Assembly (NCBI RefSeq): GCF_900187385.1
Contig: NZ_FYEY01000001.1
Location: 3,534,001 to 3,598,000, forward strand
Origin: Streptomyces sp. 2114.4
GTDB taxonomy: Bacteria; Actinomycetota; Actinomycetes; Streptomycetales; Streptomycetaceae
DNA length: 64,000 nucleotides
Direction of reading: 5' to 3'
Numbering within the stretch: position 1 is the first letter of the stretch; each line of letters opens with the position of its first letter. A program made the translations under genes and the position numbers. Shown here in pieces: positions 9,419 to 19,628 of this stretch. The notes under the pieces are model-generated. The model was given only the letters and a program-made list of their open reading frames with translations, searched no databases and had not been told where the DNA came from.

Positions 9419-11922
9419 GCGTTCACCTCCTCGGCCGGCTCCGGGGTGCCCGGGACGGCGGAGATCTTCACCAGGTCACCGGGTTGCGCCCCGGTGTCGG
9501 CGGCGACGCCTCCGCCCGTCGAGTTGAGCGGCAGCCACACCACCCGGTCGGGCATCGGCGTGACGTGGAGCGGCAGGTGGACCGCGCCGGCCGGTCCGGT
9601 CACCGCCAGCAGGTCACCGTCCTTGACGCCGGTCTCCTGCGCGGTGATCTGCGACAGCCGGGCAACGGCGGCGTGCCGGGTGCCGGCCAGCGCCTCGTCG
9701 CCCTCCTGGAGCAGTCCCTGGTCCAGCAGGAGCCGGTGTCCGGCGAGGACCGCCTCGCCGGGCTCGGGGCGGGGCAGCGGGCGTCCGCTCTCCCGGGGCT
9801 CGTCCGCGCGGGGGCCGTCCCAGCCGCCGAGCCGGTCCAGTTCGCGGCGCGCCGCGCGGAGGTCGGGCAGCGCCAGATGGACGTCGAGGGCGTCGGCGAG
9901 CATGTGCAGCACCCGGGCATCCGACAGCAGATGCCGGCGGGTCATCTGGTCCGGTTTGAGGGCGGCCTCGAACAGCCGCGCCCGGCCTTCCCAGTTGAGG
10001 AAGGTGCCGGCCTTCTCGACCACGGCCGCCACCGGGAGGACCACATCCGCCCGGTCGGTGACCTGCGAGGGCCGCAGCTCCAGGCTGACCAGGAAGCCGA
10101 CCTCGTCCAGGGCGGTCAGCGCACAGGCCGGGTCCGGCAGGTCGGCGACCTCGACGCCCGCCACCAGCAGGGCGCCGAGCTCGCCGGTCGCCGCGGCCTC
10201 GATGATCTGGCCGGTGTCCCGGCCGTGCCGGTGCGGCAGCGCGGCCACGCCCCAGACGGCCGCGACCTCGTCACGGGCCCGCGGGTCGGTGGCCGGCCGG
10301 CCACCGGGCAGCAGACCGGGCAGGGCGCCGGCCTCGACGGCGCCGCGTTCGCCCGCCCGCCGGGGGATCCACACCAGCTGGGCGCCGGTGGCCAGGGCGG
10401 CGCGGACGGCGGAGGTCAGGGCGCCGGGGACGCCCGCCAGCCGTTCGCCGACGATGATCACCGCGCCGTCGGCCCGCAGCGCCTCGGCCGCCGCCTGCCC
10501 CGCGCCGTCCAGACCGACGCCGCCCGCGAGCGCGTCCAGCCATTCGGTCTCGGTGCCGGGCGCGGCCGGCAGCAGCGTGCCGCCCGCCTTGATCAGCCCG
10601 CGGGAGGCGTAACCGGCCAGCCCGAAGGTGCGCTGGCCGCTCCTTCGGTGCGCCTTGCGCAGCCGCAGGAAGACGCCGGGCGCCTCCTCCTCGGCCTCGA
10701 TACCGGCCAGCAGGACGGCCGGCGCCTGCTCCAGGGCGGTGTACGTGACGCCGCCACCGTCCAGGTCCCGGCCACGCCCGGCGACCCGGGACGCCAGGAA
10801 CTCGGCCTCCTCCGCGCTGTGCACCCGCGCCCGGAAGTCGATGTCGTTGGTGTCCAGCGCGATCCGGGCGAACTTGGCGTAGGCGTAGGCGTCCTCCACC
10901 GTCAGCCGGCCGCCGGTCAGCACGCCGGTGCGGCCCTTGGCGGCGGACAGCCCGCGGGCCGCCGCCTCCAGGGCCTCGGGCCAGCTCACCGGCTCCAGCT
11001 CACCGGACTCCGGGTTGCGTACGAGGGGCTGCTCCAGCCGGTCGCGCTGCTGCGCGTAGCGGAAGGCGAACCGCCCCTTGTCGCAGATCCACTCCTCGTT
11101 GACCTCGGGATCGTTCGCCGCCAGCCGCCGCATGACCTTGCCGCGCCGGTGGTCCGTACGCGTCGCGCAGCCGCCCGCGCAGTGCTCGCACACCGACGGC
11201 GAGGAGACCAGGTCGAACGGGCGGGAGCGGAAGCGGTACGCGGCGGAGGTGAGCGCGCCGACCGGGCAGATCTGGATGGTGTTGCCGGAGAAGTACGACT
11301 GGAAGGGGTCGCCCTCCCCGGTGCCGACCTGCTGGAGGGCGCCGCGCTCGACCAGCTCGATCATCGGGTCGCCGGCGATCTGGTTGCTGAAGCGGGTGCA
11401 GCGCGCGCACAGCACGCACCGCTCGCGGTCCAGCAGCACCTGGGTGGAGATCGGCACCGGCTTGGCGAAGGTGCGCTTCTTGCCCTCGAAGCGCGACTCC
11501 GGGTCACCGACCTGCATCGCCTGGTTCTGCAGCGGGCATTCGCCGCCCTTGTCGCAGACCGGGCAGTCCAGCGGGTGGTTGATCAGCAGCAGCTCCATCA
11601 CGCCGCGCTGGGCCTTCTCGGCCACCGGCGAGGTGAGCTGTGACTTGACGACCATGCCGTCGGTGCAGGTGATGGTGCAGGAGGCCATCGGCTTGCGCTG
11701 GCCCTCGACCTCGACGATGCACTGCCGGCAGGCGCCCGCCGGGTCCAGCAGCGGGTGGTCGCAGAACCGCGGGATCTCGATGCCGAGGAGTTCGGCGGCG
11801 CGGATGACCAGCGTCCCCTTGGGGACGGAGATCTCGATGCCGTCGATCGTCAGGGTGACGAGGTCTTCCGGCGGGATCGCCGCCTCGCCGCCTCCCGAGG
11901 GAGCACTTGTGGTGACGGTCAT
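9415..11922 (-). CDS. nuoG: NADH-quinone oxidoreductase subunit G
   Basis: An 835-residue iron-sulfur protein of the peripheral arm. The N-terminal [2Fe-2S] domain has Cys54, Cys65, Cys68 and Cys82 (FCDHP, ACRQC, ASC). Next come the His-Cys3 cluster ([17 protein letters not shown]) and CVLCARC ending in ICPVGAL, and then the extra [10 protein letters not shown] site. The rest is a molybdopterin-oxidoreductase-like domain that serves as scaffold. That C-terminal half is alanine-rich and less conserved, as in other streptomycetes. The ATG at 11922 overlaps the nuoF stop (ATGA). Confidence 0.95.
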   Translation of the reverse strand: MTVTTSAPSGGGEAAIPPEDLVTLTIDGIEISVPKGTLVIRAAELLGIEIPRFCDHPLLDPAGACRQCIVEVEGQRKPMASCTITCTDGMVVKSQLTSPVAEKAQRGVMELLLINHPLDCPVCDKGGECPLQNQAMQVGDPESRFEGKKRTFAKPVPISTQVLLDRERCVLCARCTRFSNQIAGDPMIELVERGALQQVGTGEGDPFQSYFSGNTIQICPVGALTSAAYRFRSRPFDLVSSPSVCEHCAGGCATRTDHRRGKVMRRLAANDPEVNEEWICDKGRFAFRYAQQRDRLEQPLVRNPESGELEPVSWPEALEAAARGLSAAKGRTGVLTGGRLTVEDAYAYAKFARIALDTNDIDFRARVHSAEEAEFLASRVAGRGRDLDGGGVTYTALEQAPAVLLAGIEAEEEAPGVFLRLRKAHRRSGQRTFGLAGYASRGLIKAGGTLLPAAPGTETEWLDALAGGVGLDGAGQAAAEALRADGAVIIVGERLAGVPGALTSAVRAALATGAQLVWIPRRAGERGAVEAGALPGLLPGGRPATDPRARDEVAAVWGVAALPHRHGRDTGQIIEAAATGELGALLVAGVEVADLPDPACALTALDEVGFLVSLELRPSQVTDRADVVLPVAAVVEKAGTFLNWEGRARLFEAALKPDQMTRRHLLSDARVLHMLADALDVHLALPDLRAARRELDRLGGWDGPRADEPRESGRPLPRPEPGEAVLAGHRLLLDQGLLQEGDEALAGTRHAAVARLSQITAQETGVKDGDLLAVTGPAGAVHLPLHVTPMPDRVVWLPLNSTGGGVAADTGAQPGDLVKISAVPGTPEPAEEVNA

Positions 11923-13304
11923 GCGTTCACCCCCAGGTGAGCGTCGTTGTCGGCCCACAGGGTCGACTTGGCCGGGTCGAAGGGGCAGCCCTTGCCGGTG
12001 ATGTGCTGCTCGTACTCCTCGCGGAAGTACTGCAGCGAGGAGAAGATCGGCGAGGCGGCGCCGTCGCCGAGGGCGCAGAAGGACTTGCCGTTGATGTTGT
12101 CGGCGATGTCGGCGATCTTGTCGAGGTCGTCCGTCCGGCCCTTGCCGGCCTCGATGTCGCGCAGCAACTGCACCAGCCAGTAGGTCCCTTCGCGGCAGGG
12201 CGTGCACTTGCCGCAGGACTCGTGTGCGTAGAACTCGGTCCAGCGGGTGACCGCCCGCACCACACAGGTGGTCTCGTCGAAGCACTGCAGCGCCTTGGTG
12301 CCGAGCATCGAGCCGGCCGCGCCGACGCCCTCGTAGTCCAGGGGGACATCGAGGTGTTGATCGGTGAACATCGGCGTCGAGGAGCCGCCCGGCGTCCAGA
12401 ACTTCAGCCGGTGGCCGCGGCGCATGCCGCCGCTCATGTCCAGCAGCTGGCGCAGGGTGACGCCCAACGGGGCCTCGTACTGGCCAGGGCGCGCGACATG
12501 GCCGCTGAGCGAGTAGAGCGTGAAACCGGGGGACTTCTCGCTGCCCATGGACCGGAACCAGTCCTTGCCCCGGTTCATGATCGCGGGAACCGAGGCGATG
12601 GACTCGACGTTGTTCACCACGGTGGGGCAGGCGTACAGGCCCGCCACCGCGGGGAAGGGGGGACGCAGCCGGGGCTGTCCGCGACGGCCCTCCAGCGAGT
12701 CCAGCAGCGCGGTCTCCTCACCGCAGATGTAGGCGCCGGCGCCCGCGTGCACGATCACGTCCAGGTCGAGGCCCGAGCCGAGGATGTTCCTGCCGAGGAA
12801 GCCCGCCGCATAGGCCTCGCGCACCGCTTCGTGCAGCCGCCGCAGGACGGGCACGACCTCGCCGCGCAGGTAGATGAAGGCATGGTTCGAGCGGATCGCA
12901 TGGCAGGCGATCACGATCCCCTCGATGAGGGAGTGCGGGTTCGCGAAGAGGAGCGGGATGTCCTTGCAGGTCCCGGGCTCCGACTCGTCGGCGTTGACGA
13001 CGAGGTAGTGCGGTTTGCCGTCGCCCTGCGGGATGAACTGCCACTTCATCCCGGTCGGGAAGCCGGCGCCGCCGCGGCCGCGCAGTCCGGAGTCCTTGAT
13101 GTACGCGATGACGTCATCCGGGGGCATCGCGAGCGCCTTGCGCAGGCCTTCGTAGCCCTCGTGCCGGCGGTAGGTCTCCAGCGTCCAGGGCTGGGGCTGG
13201 TCCCAGAAGGCGGACAGGACGGGCGTCAGAAGCTTCTCGGGGTTGGTCTCCCCGCCGGCCTCCGGCCGGGAGGCGCCCCCGTGTGCGGCAGCCACGGTCA
13301 TCAC
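11919..13304 (-). CDS. nuoF: NADH-quinone oxidoreductase subunit F (NADH/FMN site)
   Basis: A 461-residue subunit where NADH is oxidised by FMN. It contains the glycine-rich nucleotide loops [16 protein letters not shown] and [19 protein letters not shown]. The [4Fe-4S] N3 ligands are in [12 protein letters not shown], with the last cysteine in SFCALGDGA. The reading frame begins GTG-ATG-ACC. The GTG at 13304 overlaps the nuoE stop in the same GTGA style used elsewhere in this operon, but the ATG at 13301 is equally possible. Residues 1-30 are variable. Confidence 0.95.
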   Translation of the reverse strand: MMTVAAAHGGASRPEAGGETNPEKLLTPVLSAFWDQPQPWTLETYRRHEGYEGLRKALAMPPDDVIAYIKDSGLRGRGGAGFPTGMKWQFIPQGDGKPHYLVVNADESEPGTCKDIPLLFANPHSLIEGIVIACHAIRSNHAFIYLRGEVVPVLRRLHEAVREAYAAGFLGRNILGSGLDLDVIVHAGAGAYICGEETALLDSLEGRRGQPRLRPPFPAVAGLYACPTVVNNVESIASVPAIMNRGKDWFRSMGSEKSPGFTLYSLSGHVARPGQYEAPLGVTLRQLLDMSGGMRRGHRLKFWTPGGSSTPMFTDQHLDVPLDYEGVGAAGSMLGTKALQCFDETTCVVRAVTRWTEFYAHESCGKCTPCREGTYWLVQLLRDIEAGKGRTDDLDKIADIADNINGKSFCALGDGAASPIFSSLQYFREEYEQHITGKGCPFDPAKSTLWADNDAHLGVNA

Positions 13305-14197
13305 TCCCCCTCCTCTGCTGCGGGTCCGGCAGGGTGCTGGTCGTCGGACGCCGACGTTTGCTGCGGCGCGTCATGGGAGCTGGGGTGCCCCGCGGGCGGC
13401 TCCTCGGCGGGGTGGCCGGACGGGGGTTCGCCGCCGGTCGCGTCGGTGGTCTCGGCGGTGCGCGGCGCGATGACATGGTCGGTACCGCGGCCGGGGACGG
13501 CCTCGCCCTTGGCGAGCCGCAGCCCGATCAGCGAGGCGGGGCCCGCTCCGCCGGTGGCCTCGACGGCGCCCGGCCGCTCGTCCGGGAAGCCGGCGAGCAT
13601 CCGGGCGGTGTCCTTGAAGGTGCACAGCGGCGCGCCGCGGGTGGGCGCAACGCTCCGGCCGGCCCGCAGGTCGTCGACCAGCTGCCGGGCGGACTGCGGG
13701 GTCTGGTTGTCGAAGAACTCCCAGTTGACCATCACGACCGGGGCGAAGTCGCAGGCCGCGTTGCACTCGATGTGTTCGAGGGTGACGGCGCCGTCCTCGG
13801 TGGTCTCGCCGTTGCCGACGGCCAGGTACTCCTTCAGGTCCTCGAAGATGGCGTCGCCGCCCATCACCGCACACAGCGTGTTGGTGCAGACCCCGACCTG
13901 GTAGTCACCGCCCGCCTTGCGGCGGTACATGGAGTAGAAGGTCGAGACCGCGGTGACCTCGGCGGTGGTGAGGTCGAGCATCTCGGCGCAGAAGCGGATC
14001 CCGGTGCGGGTGACATGCCCTTCCTCGGCCTGGACGAGGTGCAGCAGCGGCAGCAGCGCCGAGCGCGCGCCGGGGTAGCGGGCGATCACCTCCTTGGCGT
14101 CCGCCTCCAGCCGGGCCCGTACGTCCACCGGGTAGTCGGGGGCGGGGAGTGCGGGCATCCCCAGCTGCACGTCATGGTTTGCCTCAGTGGCGCTCAC
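13301..14197 (-). CDS. nuoE: NADH-quinone oxidoreductase subunit E
   Basis: A 298-residue protein. The thioredoxin-like [2Fe-2S] domain occupies roughly residues 15-180. Its cluster ligands lie in [12 protein letters not shown] and [11 protein letters not shown]. The downstream 100 residues are of low complexity (Pro, Ala, Gly, His and Glu) and are absent from E. coli NuoE, which is about 166 residues. The GTG at 14197 overlaps the nuoD stop (GTGA). It partners NuoF in the NADH-oxidising module; its N1a-type cluster is off the main electron path. Confidence 0.94.
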   Translation of the reverse strand: MSATEANHDVQLGMPALPAPDYPVDVRARLEADAKEVIARYPGARSALLPLLHLVQAEEGHVTRTGIRFCAEMLDLTTAEVTAVSTFYSMYRRKAGGDYQVGVCTNTLCAVMGGDAIFEDLKEYLAVGNGETTEDGAVTLEHIECNAACDFAPVVMVNWEFFDNQTPQSARQLVDDLRAGRSVAPTRGAPLCTFKDTARMLAGFPDERPGAVEATGGAGPASLIGLRLAKGEAVPGRGTDHVIAPRTAETTDATGGEPPSGHPAEEPPAGHPSSHDAPQQTSASDDQHPAGPAAEEGE

Positions 14198-15570
14198 CGG
14201 TCGACGCCTCCCATCACGGGGTCGATGGACGCGACGGCGACGATGACGTCGGCGACCTGGCCGCCTTCGCACATCGCCGCCATGGCCTGGAGATTGGTGA
14301 AGGACGGGTCGCGGAAGTGCACCCGGTAGGGGCGGGTGCCGCCGTCGCTGACCGCATGCACGCCCAGCTCGCCCTTGGGTGACTCGACGGCCGCGTACGT
14401 CTGCCCCGGCGGGACCCGGAAGCCCTCGGTCACCAGCTTGAAGTGGTGGATCAGGGCCTCCATCGAGGTACCCATGATCTTCTTGATGTGGTCGAGGGAG
14501 TTGCCCAGGCCGTCCGGCCCGAGGGCCAGCTGGGCGGGCCAGGCGATCTTCTTGTCCGCGACCATCACCGGGCCGGGCTCCAGCCGGTCCAGGCACTGCT
14601 CGACGATCCGCAGCGACTGGCGCATCTCCTCCAGCCGGATCAGGAACCGGCCGTACGCGTCGCAGGTGTCGGCGGTCGGCACCTCGAAGTCGTAGGTCTC
14701 GTACCCGCAGTACGGCTGGGTCTTGCGCAGGTCGTGCGGCAGTCCGGCGGAGCGCACGATGGGCCCGGTGGCGCCGGTTGCCATACAGCCGGCCAGGTCG
14801 AGGTAGCCGATGCCTTCCATCCGGCCCTTGAAGACCGGGTTGCCGGTGGCGAGCTTGTCGTACTCGCCGATGTTCTTGCGCATCGTCTTCACGAACTCGC
14901 GCACCCGGTCGACCGCGCCCGGGGGCAGGTCCTGGGCGAGGCCGCCGGGCCGGATGTAGGCGTGGTTCATCCGCAGGCCGGTGATCAGCTCGTAGAGGTC
15001 GAGGATGAGTTCACGGTCGCGGAAGCCGTAGATCATGATCGTGGTGGCGCCCAGCTCCATCCCGCCGGTGGCGATCGCCACGAGGTGGGAGGACATCCGG
15101 TTGAGCTCCATCAGCAGCACGCGGAGGACGGTGGCCCGGTCGGGGACCTGGTCGGTGATCCCCAGCAGCTTCTCCACGGCGAGGCAGTAGGCCGTCTCGT
15201 TGAAGAAGGGGGTGAGGTAATCCATGCGCGTGACGAAGGTGGTGCCCTGCGTCCAGGTCCGGAATTCGAGGTTCTTCTCGATGCCGGTGTGCAGATAGCC
15301 GATGCCGCAGCGGGCCTCGGTGACGGTCTCGCCGTCGATCTCCAGGATCAGCCGGAGCACGCCGTGGGTGGAGGGGTGCTGCGGCCCCATGTTGACGATG
15401 ATCCGCTCGTCGTCGGACCTCACGGCGGCTTCCGCGATCTCGTCCCAGTCGCCACCGGAGACGTTGTAGACGGTGCCCTCGGTGGTCTCCCGGGCCAGGG
15501 ACTCCGTCGTGTCGAAGTCGCTGGAGGTGCGGTGGCCGTTCGGGGAGTGGGAGTGCGGTGCAGTAGTCAT
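14194..15570 (-). CDS. nuoD: NADH-quinone oxidoreductase subunit D
   Basis: A 458-residue 49-kDa-type subunit at the quinone pocket. The hydrogenase-like fold is recognisable from [15 protein letters not shown] (with the quinone-binding His), [23 protein letters not shown], and the C-terminal VMGGVDR. The first 50 residues are a variable hydrophilic leader. The start ATG at 15570 shares one base with the nuoC stop (TGATG). Confidence 0.96.
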   Translation of the reverse strand: MTTAPHSHSPNGHRTSSDFDTTESLARETTEGTVYNVSGGDWDEIAEAAVRSDDERIIVNMGPQHPSTHGVLRLILEIDGETVTEARCGIGYLHTGIEKNLEFRTWTQGTTFVTRMDYLTPFFNETAYCLAVEKLLGITDQVPDRATVLRVLLMELNRMSSHLVAIATGGMELGATTIMIYGFRDRELILDLYELITGLRMNHAYIRPGGLAQDLPPGAVDRVREFVKTMRKNIGEYDKLATGNPVFKGRMEGIGYLDLAGCMATGATGPIVRSAGLPHDLRKTQPYCGYETYDFEVPTADTCDAYGRFLIRLEEMRQSLRIVEQCLDRLEPGPVMVADKKIAWPAQLALGPDGLGNSLDHIKKIMGTSMEALIHHFKLVTEGFRVPPGQTYAAVESPKGELGVHAVSDGGTRPYRVHFRDPSFTNLQAMAAMCEGGQVADVIVAVASIDPVMGGVDR

Positions 15571-16333
15571 CAGCTGTACGACCTCCGCTGGTCGGGAGCC
15601 GGAATCTTGGCGCCCTTGTACTCGACGGGAATGCCCCCGAGGGGGTAGTCCTTGCGCTGCGGGAAGCCCTGCCAGTCATCGGGCATCATGATCCGGGTCA
15701 GCGCCGGATGGCCGTCGAAAACGATTCCGAAGAAGTCGTAGGTCTCGCGCTCGTGCCAGTCGTTGGTCGGATAGACCTCCACCAGCGAGGGCACGTGCGG
15801 GTCGGCGTCCGGGGCACAGACCTCCAGCCGGATCAGCCGGTTGTGGGTGATCGAGCGCAGGTGGTAGACGGCGTGCAGCTCGCGGCCGGTGTCGCCGGGG
15901 AATTGCACTCCGCTCACACCCGTGCACAGCTCGAAGCGCAGCGCCGGATCGTCGCGCAGGATCCTGGCGACCGCCGGCAGGTGGCTGCGCTCGATGTGGA
16001 AGGTCAGCTCGGCGCGGTCCACGACCGTCTTCTCGATGACGTTCTCGGGGACCAGGCCCTGTTCGTCGAGGGCGCCCTCCAGCTCGTCGGCGATCTCGTC
16101 GAACTCGCCGTAGCCTTCCGCGTCGCCGCGGGGCCCGCCGTACGGCCGGGTGCTCGCGCCGGGCAGCCGGACGGTCCGGACCAGGCCGCCGTAGCCGCTG
16201 GTGTCGCCGCCGTTGTCGGCGCCGAACATCCCGCGGCGGGTGGCGATCGCCTCGCCGGTGTCGTCGCGCTGCGCGGGGAGGGCGTCGTCCGTGCCGTTCT
16301 CACCGTTCGGCTCGCCGGGGTTCTTCTGCTCGC

Positions 16334-16337
<4 letters not shown>
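15570..16337 (-). CDS. nuoC: NADH-quinone oxidoreductase subunit C
   Basis: A 255-residue 30-kDa-type subunit of the connecting module. The core (residues about 105-240) contains [20 protein letters not shown], the signature [18 protein letters not shown], and [20 protein letters not shown]. The first 80 residues form a Gly/Asp-rich linker lacking in E. coli. The ATG at 16337 overlaps the nuoB stop (ATGA). NuoC and NuoD are separate here, not fused as in E. coli. Confidence 0.95.
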
Positions 16338-16888
<551 letters not shown>

Positions 16889-16897
16889 GTGTGCCCC

Positions 16898-17257
16898 CTA
16901 GTCCCATTCCAGGCCGCCGCGACGCCAGACATAGGCGTAGGCGACGAAGACGGTGAGCGCGAAGAGGAGCATCTCGACGAGCCCGAACAGCCCCAGGGCG
17001 TCGAAGGTGACGGCCCAGGGGTAGAGGAAGACGATCTCGATGTCGAAGACGATGAAGAGCATCGCCGTCAGGTAGTACTTGATCGGGAAGCGACCGCCAC
17101 CGGACGGATGTGGCGTCGGCTCGATTCCGCACTCGTACGCCTCGAGCTTGGCCCGGTTGTAGCGCCTGGGCCCGACGAGGGTGGCCATCACGACGGAGAA
17201 GATCGCAAAGCCTGCCCCGAGGGCTCCCAGTACGAGGATGGGCGCGTAAGCGTTCAC
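16898..17257 (-). CDS. nuoA: NADH-quinone oxidoreductase subunit A, first gene of the nuo operon
   Basis: A 119-residue subunit with three membrane helices. The loop after helix 1 contains [19 protein letters not shown] with the conserved ECG, and helix 2 contains [20 protein letters not shown] with conserved acidic residues. The start is GTG at 17257, six or so bases after GGGAGCGAGG. All fourteen genes nuoA to nuoN follow in canonical order, so one transcript of about 16.2 kb reading leftwards is expected. Confidence 0.95.
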   Translation of the reverse strand: MNAYAPILVLGALGAGFAIFSVVMATLVGPRRYNRAKLEAYECGIEPTPHPSGGGRFPIKYYLTAMLFIVFDIEIVFLYPWAVTFDALGLFGLVEMLLFALTVFVAYAYVWRRGGLEWD

Positions 17258-17502
17258 CGTCCTCGCTCCCTTCAGTCGACGATGACTGGATGGCGGTCCG
17301 CTCGGGCCCTCCGGCTGCCCCATGGAGATCGCGCACATGTGAGGCAGTTCACAAGCCCGAACCGCCTGCATCTTATGCCCGCCGGTCTGTGATCTGCGAC
17401 ACGGGAGTGACGAACGCCTTTGTGATCTCCACCACCCGGCGAAGGATCATGAAGTCGGATGAGCGGTGATCTTCATACGCGAAGCGCGCGAGTGATCACG
17501 AG

Positions 17503-17517
17503 AGGTGACATTCACCT
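17503..17517. promoter_or_regulatory. 15-bp palindrome upstream of nuoA
   Basis: AGGTGA-CAT-TCACCT is a perfect inverted repeat with a 3-base centre, about 245 bp upstream of the nuoA start. A second short palindrome, GTGATCAC, lies 10 bp to its left (17492-17499). This geometry suits a dimeric regulator. No cognate protein is identified. Confidence 0.45.
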
Positions 17518-17620
17518 GGGTTACCGCTGGTCAGGGCGGGGTTGCCACTATCAAGTGGATGCCGCTACAGGCAAATTGGCGCCGGACGCGGCCAACTGCT
17601 ATATGCGCGCGGCCCATAGG

Positions 17621-17698
17621 CGTGACCCGCTCGTGACCTGACCGTGATCACCGGTACGTGCATCGGTTCACGAGCGCCCCGGCTGACGTCAGGTCACG
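17621..17698. promoter_or_regulatory. 11-bp-phased CGTGAC repeats and a matching inverted repeat
   Basis: CGTGAC, CGTGAC and CGTGAT begin at 17621, 17632 and 17643, exactly 11 bp apart, one helical turn each. The 11-mer CGTGACCTGAC (17632-17642) recurs inverted as GTCAGGTCACG at 17688-17698. Response regulators such as PhoP bind direct repeats with 11-nt spacing. The sequence here departs from the usual PHO box (GTTCACC), so the identity of the binder is open. Confidence 0.4.
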
Positions 17699-17983
17699 GG
17701 AACATAACGGACACTCAAGAGTGACCTATCCCACGCTATTTCCAGCACTAAGTGCTTGACGCCCGGGAAGTCTTGGCGTGGCGGATGGGGAAGTGGTAGG
17801 CCCCCGCCGCCCCCGCATCGAGCAGCAAATGCCATGCGTAGGAACATGATCGCGAAATTCGGACATCCCGTCGCCGGCTCTCAGGGCGACCAAAAGTCCG
17901 TTTTATTCGCCGCGTACACGTCAAGTGTGGCGCACTGCACCTTTCTTGGCAGCAACCTGCGGCTCCTGATAGCCGTTATTGCC

Positions 17984-18781
17984 ATGTCCCCGAACGCACT
18001 CATACCCAGCCACCGGAAGCCCCGCCGTCCTTCCGCGTCCTCGCGGGCGCTGCGCGCGGGCGTGACCGGTGGCTTCCTCACCCTTGCGGTGACCGGCGCC
18101 ACCGTGCCGGCCAACGCCGCGGAGAAGCCCGTCTCCGAAACCCAGGAGATGCCGACGATCACGACGGCGCTGGCCACCAGCGCCGCCAGGAGCGCCGACA
18201 CCGCCGAGCAGGTCGCGTTCAACTACGAGCGCCAGGCTCTCCAGGACAGTGCCTTCTCCAAGGCCGCCAAGGCCGCCGAGAAGGACAAGGCCGAGGCCGT
18301 GAAGAAGGCCAAGGCCGAGGCGAAGAAGAAGGCCGAGGAAGCCCGTAAGGCCAAGGAGGCCGCGCAGGCCCGTGCCTCGCGCTCCTCCGAGCGTTCGACG
18401 CTGTCCGCCCCCTCGTCCAGCGCCACCGGCAGCACGGCCACGCTGGTCTCCTTCCTGAAGGCGCAGCTCGGCAAGGCCTACGTGCTGGGCTCCAGCGGCC
18501 CCTCGTCGTACGACTGCTCCGGCCTGACCCAGGCCGCGTTCAACCAGATCGGCATCGACCTGCCGCGGGTCTCCCAGGACCAGTCCACCGCCGGCAAGCA
18601 GGTCGGCCTGGACAACCTCCAGGTCGGCGACATCCTGTACTGGGGCAGCGCGGGCAGCGCCTACCACGTCGGCGTCTACGTCGGTGACGGCAAGTTCATC
18701 GGCGCCCAGAACTCCAGCACCGGCATCGTCGAGCGCCCGCTCGACTACGACATGCCGACCGGCGCGGTGCGCGTCCTCTAG
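17984..18781 (+). CDS. Secreted NlpC/P60 peptidoglycan endopeptidase
   Basis: A 265-residue protein from ATG 17984. Residues 1-46 form a long signal peptide (charged start, then GVTGGFLTLAVTGATVPANA). Residues 75-135 form a lysine/alanine/glutamate-rich coiled coil. Residues 150-265 are an NlpC/P60 cysteine peptidase domain with catalytic Cys178 in YDCSGLTQAAF, His228 in AYHVGVYVGDG, and a polar third residue probably near Asn243. Such enzymes cut D-Glu-meso-DAP or LL-DAP bonds in stem peptides and help remodel the wall during growth or germination. No clear ribosome-binding site precedes this ATG. The frame is open back to 17756, and an upstream ATG at 17845 is a possible alternative. Confidence 0.88.
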   Translation: MSPNALIPSHRKPRRPSASSRALRAGVTGGFLTLAVTGATVPANAAEKPVSETQEMPTITTALATSAARSADTAEQVAFNYERQALQDSAFSKAAKAAEKDKAEAVKKAKAEAKKKAEEARKAKEAAQARASRSSERSTLSAPSSSATGSTATLVSFLKAQLGKAYVLGSSGPSSYDCSGLTQAAFNQIGIDLPRVSQDQSTAGKQVGLDNLQVGDILYWGSAGSAYHVGVYVGDGKFIGAQNSSTGIVERPLDYDMPTGAVRVL

Positions 18782-18807
18782 GGCCACCGCACCCTCAGTG
18801 CCCCACG

Positions 18808-18847
18808 AGGGCCGTCCCTCTCGCCGCTCGGGAGGGACGGCCCTTTG
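18808..18847 (+). terminator. Terminator after the NlpC/P60 gene
   Basis: AGGGCCGTCCCTC (18808-18820) pairs perfectly with GAGGGACGGCCCT (18832-18844) across an 11-base loop, followed by TTT. The neighbouring gene converges, so the stem probably serves both strands. Confidence 0.8.
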
Positions 18848-18952
18848 GTGCGTGGAGCTCCCGGTCGCCCCCGTCGCGGCCCGGCCGGCGCCCGTGCCCG
18901 CCCGGCCGCCCGTGCCCGCCCGCCGGCCGCGGGGCCGCGGGCGGGCCGCCGG

Positions 18953-19408
18953 TCACCAGCCCGCGCCGGCCGGCTGCTTGGTGGTCGCGTTGAGCCGGTT
19001 GAAGAGGTTGGTGATACCGATCGTCAGGATGATCGCCGACAGCTGCCGCTCGTCGAAGTGGTCCGCGGCGTCGTCCCAGACGGGGCCCGGCACCGGGTCC
19101 GGGCTGTCGGCGAGCCGGGTGGCGGCCTCGGTGAGCGCCAGGGCGGCGCGCTCGGCGTCCGAGAAGTACGGCGCCTCCCGCCAGGCCGCGACCGCGAACA
19201 GCTTGTCGTCGCTCACACCCTGCTTCCTGGCGTTCTTCACACCCCCGTCGACGCAGAAGCTGCAGCCGTTGATCTGGCTCGCCCGCAGGTGCACCAGCTC
19301 CAGCGTGGCCTCCGGCACCCCGCCCTGACGGGTGGCCTTGACCACGTCGAGGAGGGGCTGCAGGGCCTCGGGCAGGACCGTCGCGGGGTTCTTCATTCGT
19401 GCGTCCAT
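18953..19408 (-). CDS. Carboxymuconolactone decarboxylase / AhpD-like protein
   Basis: A 151-residue all-helical protein of the AhpD-like family. The redox motif CxxC appears in SQINGCSFCVDGG, together with the downstream conserved histidine region. Members act as alkylhydroperoxide reductase partners or as carboxymuconolactone decarboxylases; the CSFC pair favours a peroxidase-type role. The start is the ATG at 19408 (MDARMKNPATV), preceded six bases earlier by AGGAG. It is a single gene, with a 220-bp gap to the reductase gene on its left in the transcription sense. Confidence 0.88.
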   Translation of the reverse strand: MDARMKNPATVLPEALQPLLDVVKATRQGGVPEATLELVHLRASQINGCSFCVDGGVKNARKQGVSDDKLFAVAAWREAPYFSDAERAALALTEAATRLADSPDPVPGPVWDDAADHFDERQLSAIILTIGITNLFNRLNATTKQPAGAGW

Positions 19409-19628
19409 CACTGTCTCCTCAAGGAATCGCGTTCTTACTGCGCTGACGGATCCCGGCCGGAGAATGTGACAGGCCGCCCGAGGGACAGGACGGCGGCCGA
19501 CGTGACAGGGCGAACCATGCAACGAGGCCGCCATGCAACAGGGGCGGCCCGGGATGTTTCCCGAACCGCCCCTGGAGCGTGCGCCGCGGGCCGGCACCAG
19601 GCCTCGGCCCGGTGCCGGCCGCGGTACG

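Larger units (their letters stand above)
17258..17983. other. 726-bp divergent intergenic region between nuoA and the NlpC/P60 gene
   Basis: No convincing gene lies here. It must hold the nuo promoter on the left and the hydrolase promoter on the right. A TAAGAT hexamer on the minus strand (17375-17370) could be a -10 for nuoA, but no good -35 precedes it. Several repeated or palindromic elements are listed separately. I looked for the c-di-AMP riboswitch that precedes some streptomycete cell-wall hydrolase genes and did not find its conserved core. Confidence 0.5.

Noticed and set aside
7877..10612. A 911-codon open frame on the plus strand across nuoG, nuoH and nuoI
   Set aside because: It is antisense to genes with clear domains. 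Long antisense frames are normal in DNA this GC-rich, and its protein is a low-complexity Arg/Gly/Asp mixture.
17500..17980. Possible c-di-AMP riboswitch before the NlpC/P60 gene
   Set aside because: Such switches precede some streptomycete hydrolase genes, but the conserved GGGGAAACC and GGGTGAAT-type core could not be found.
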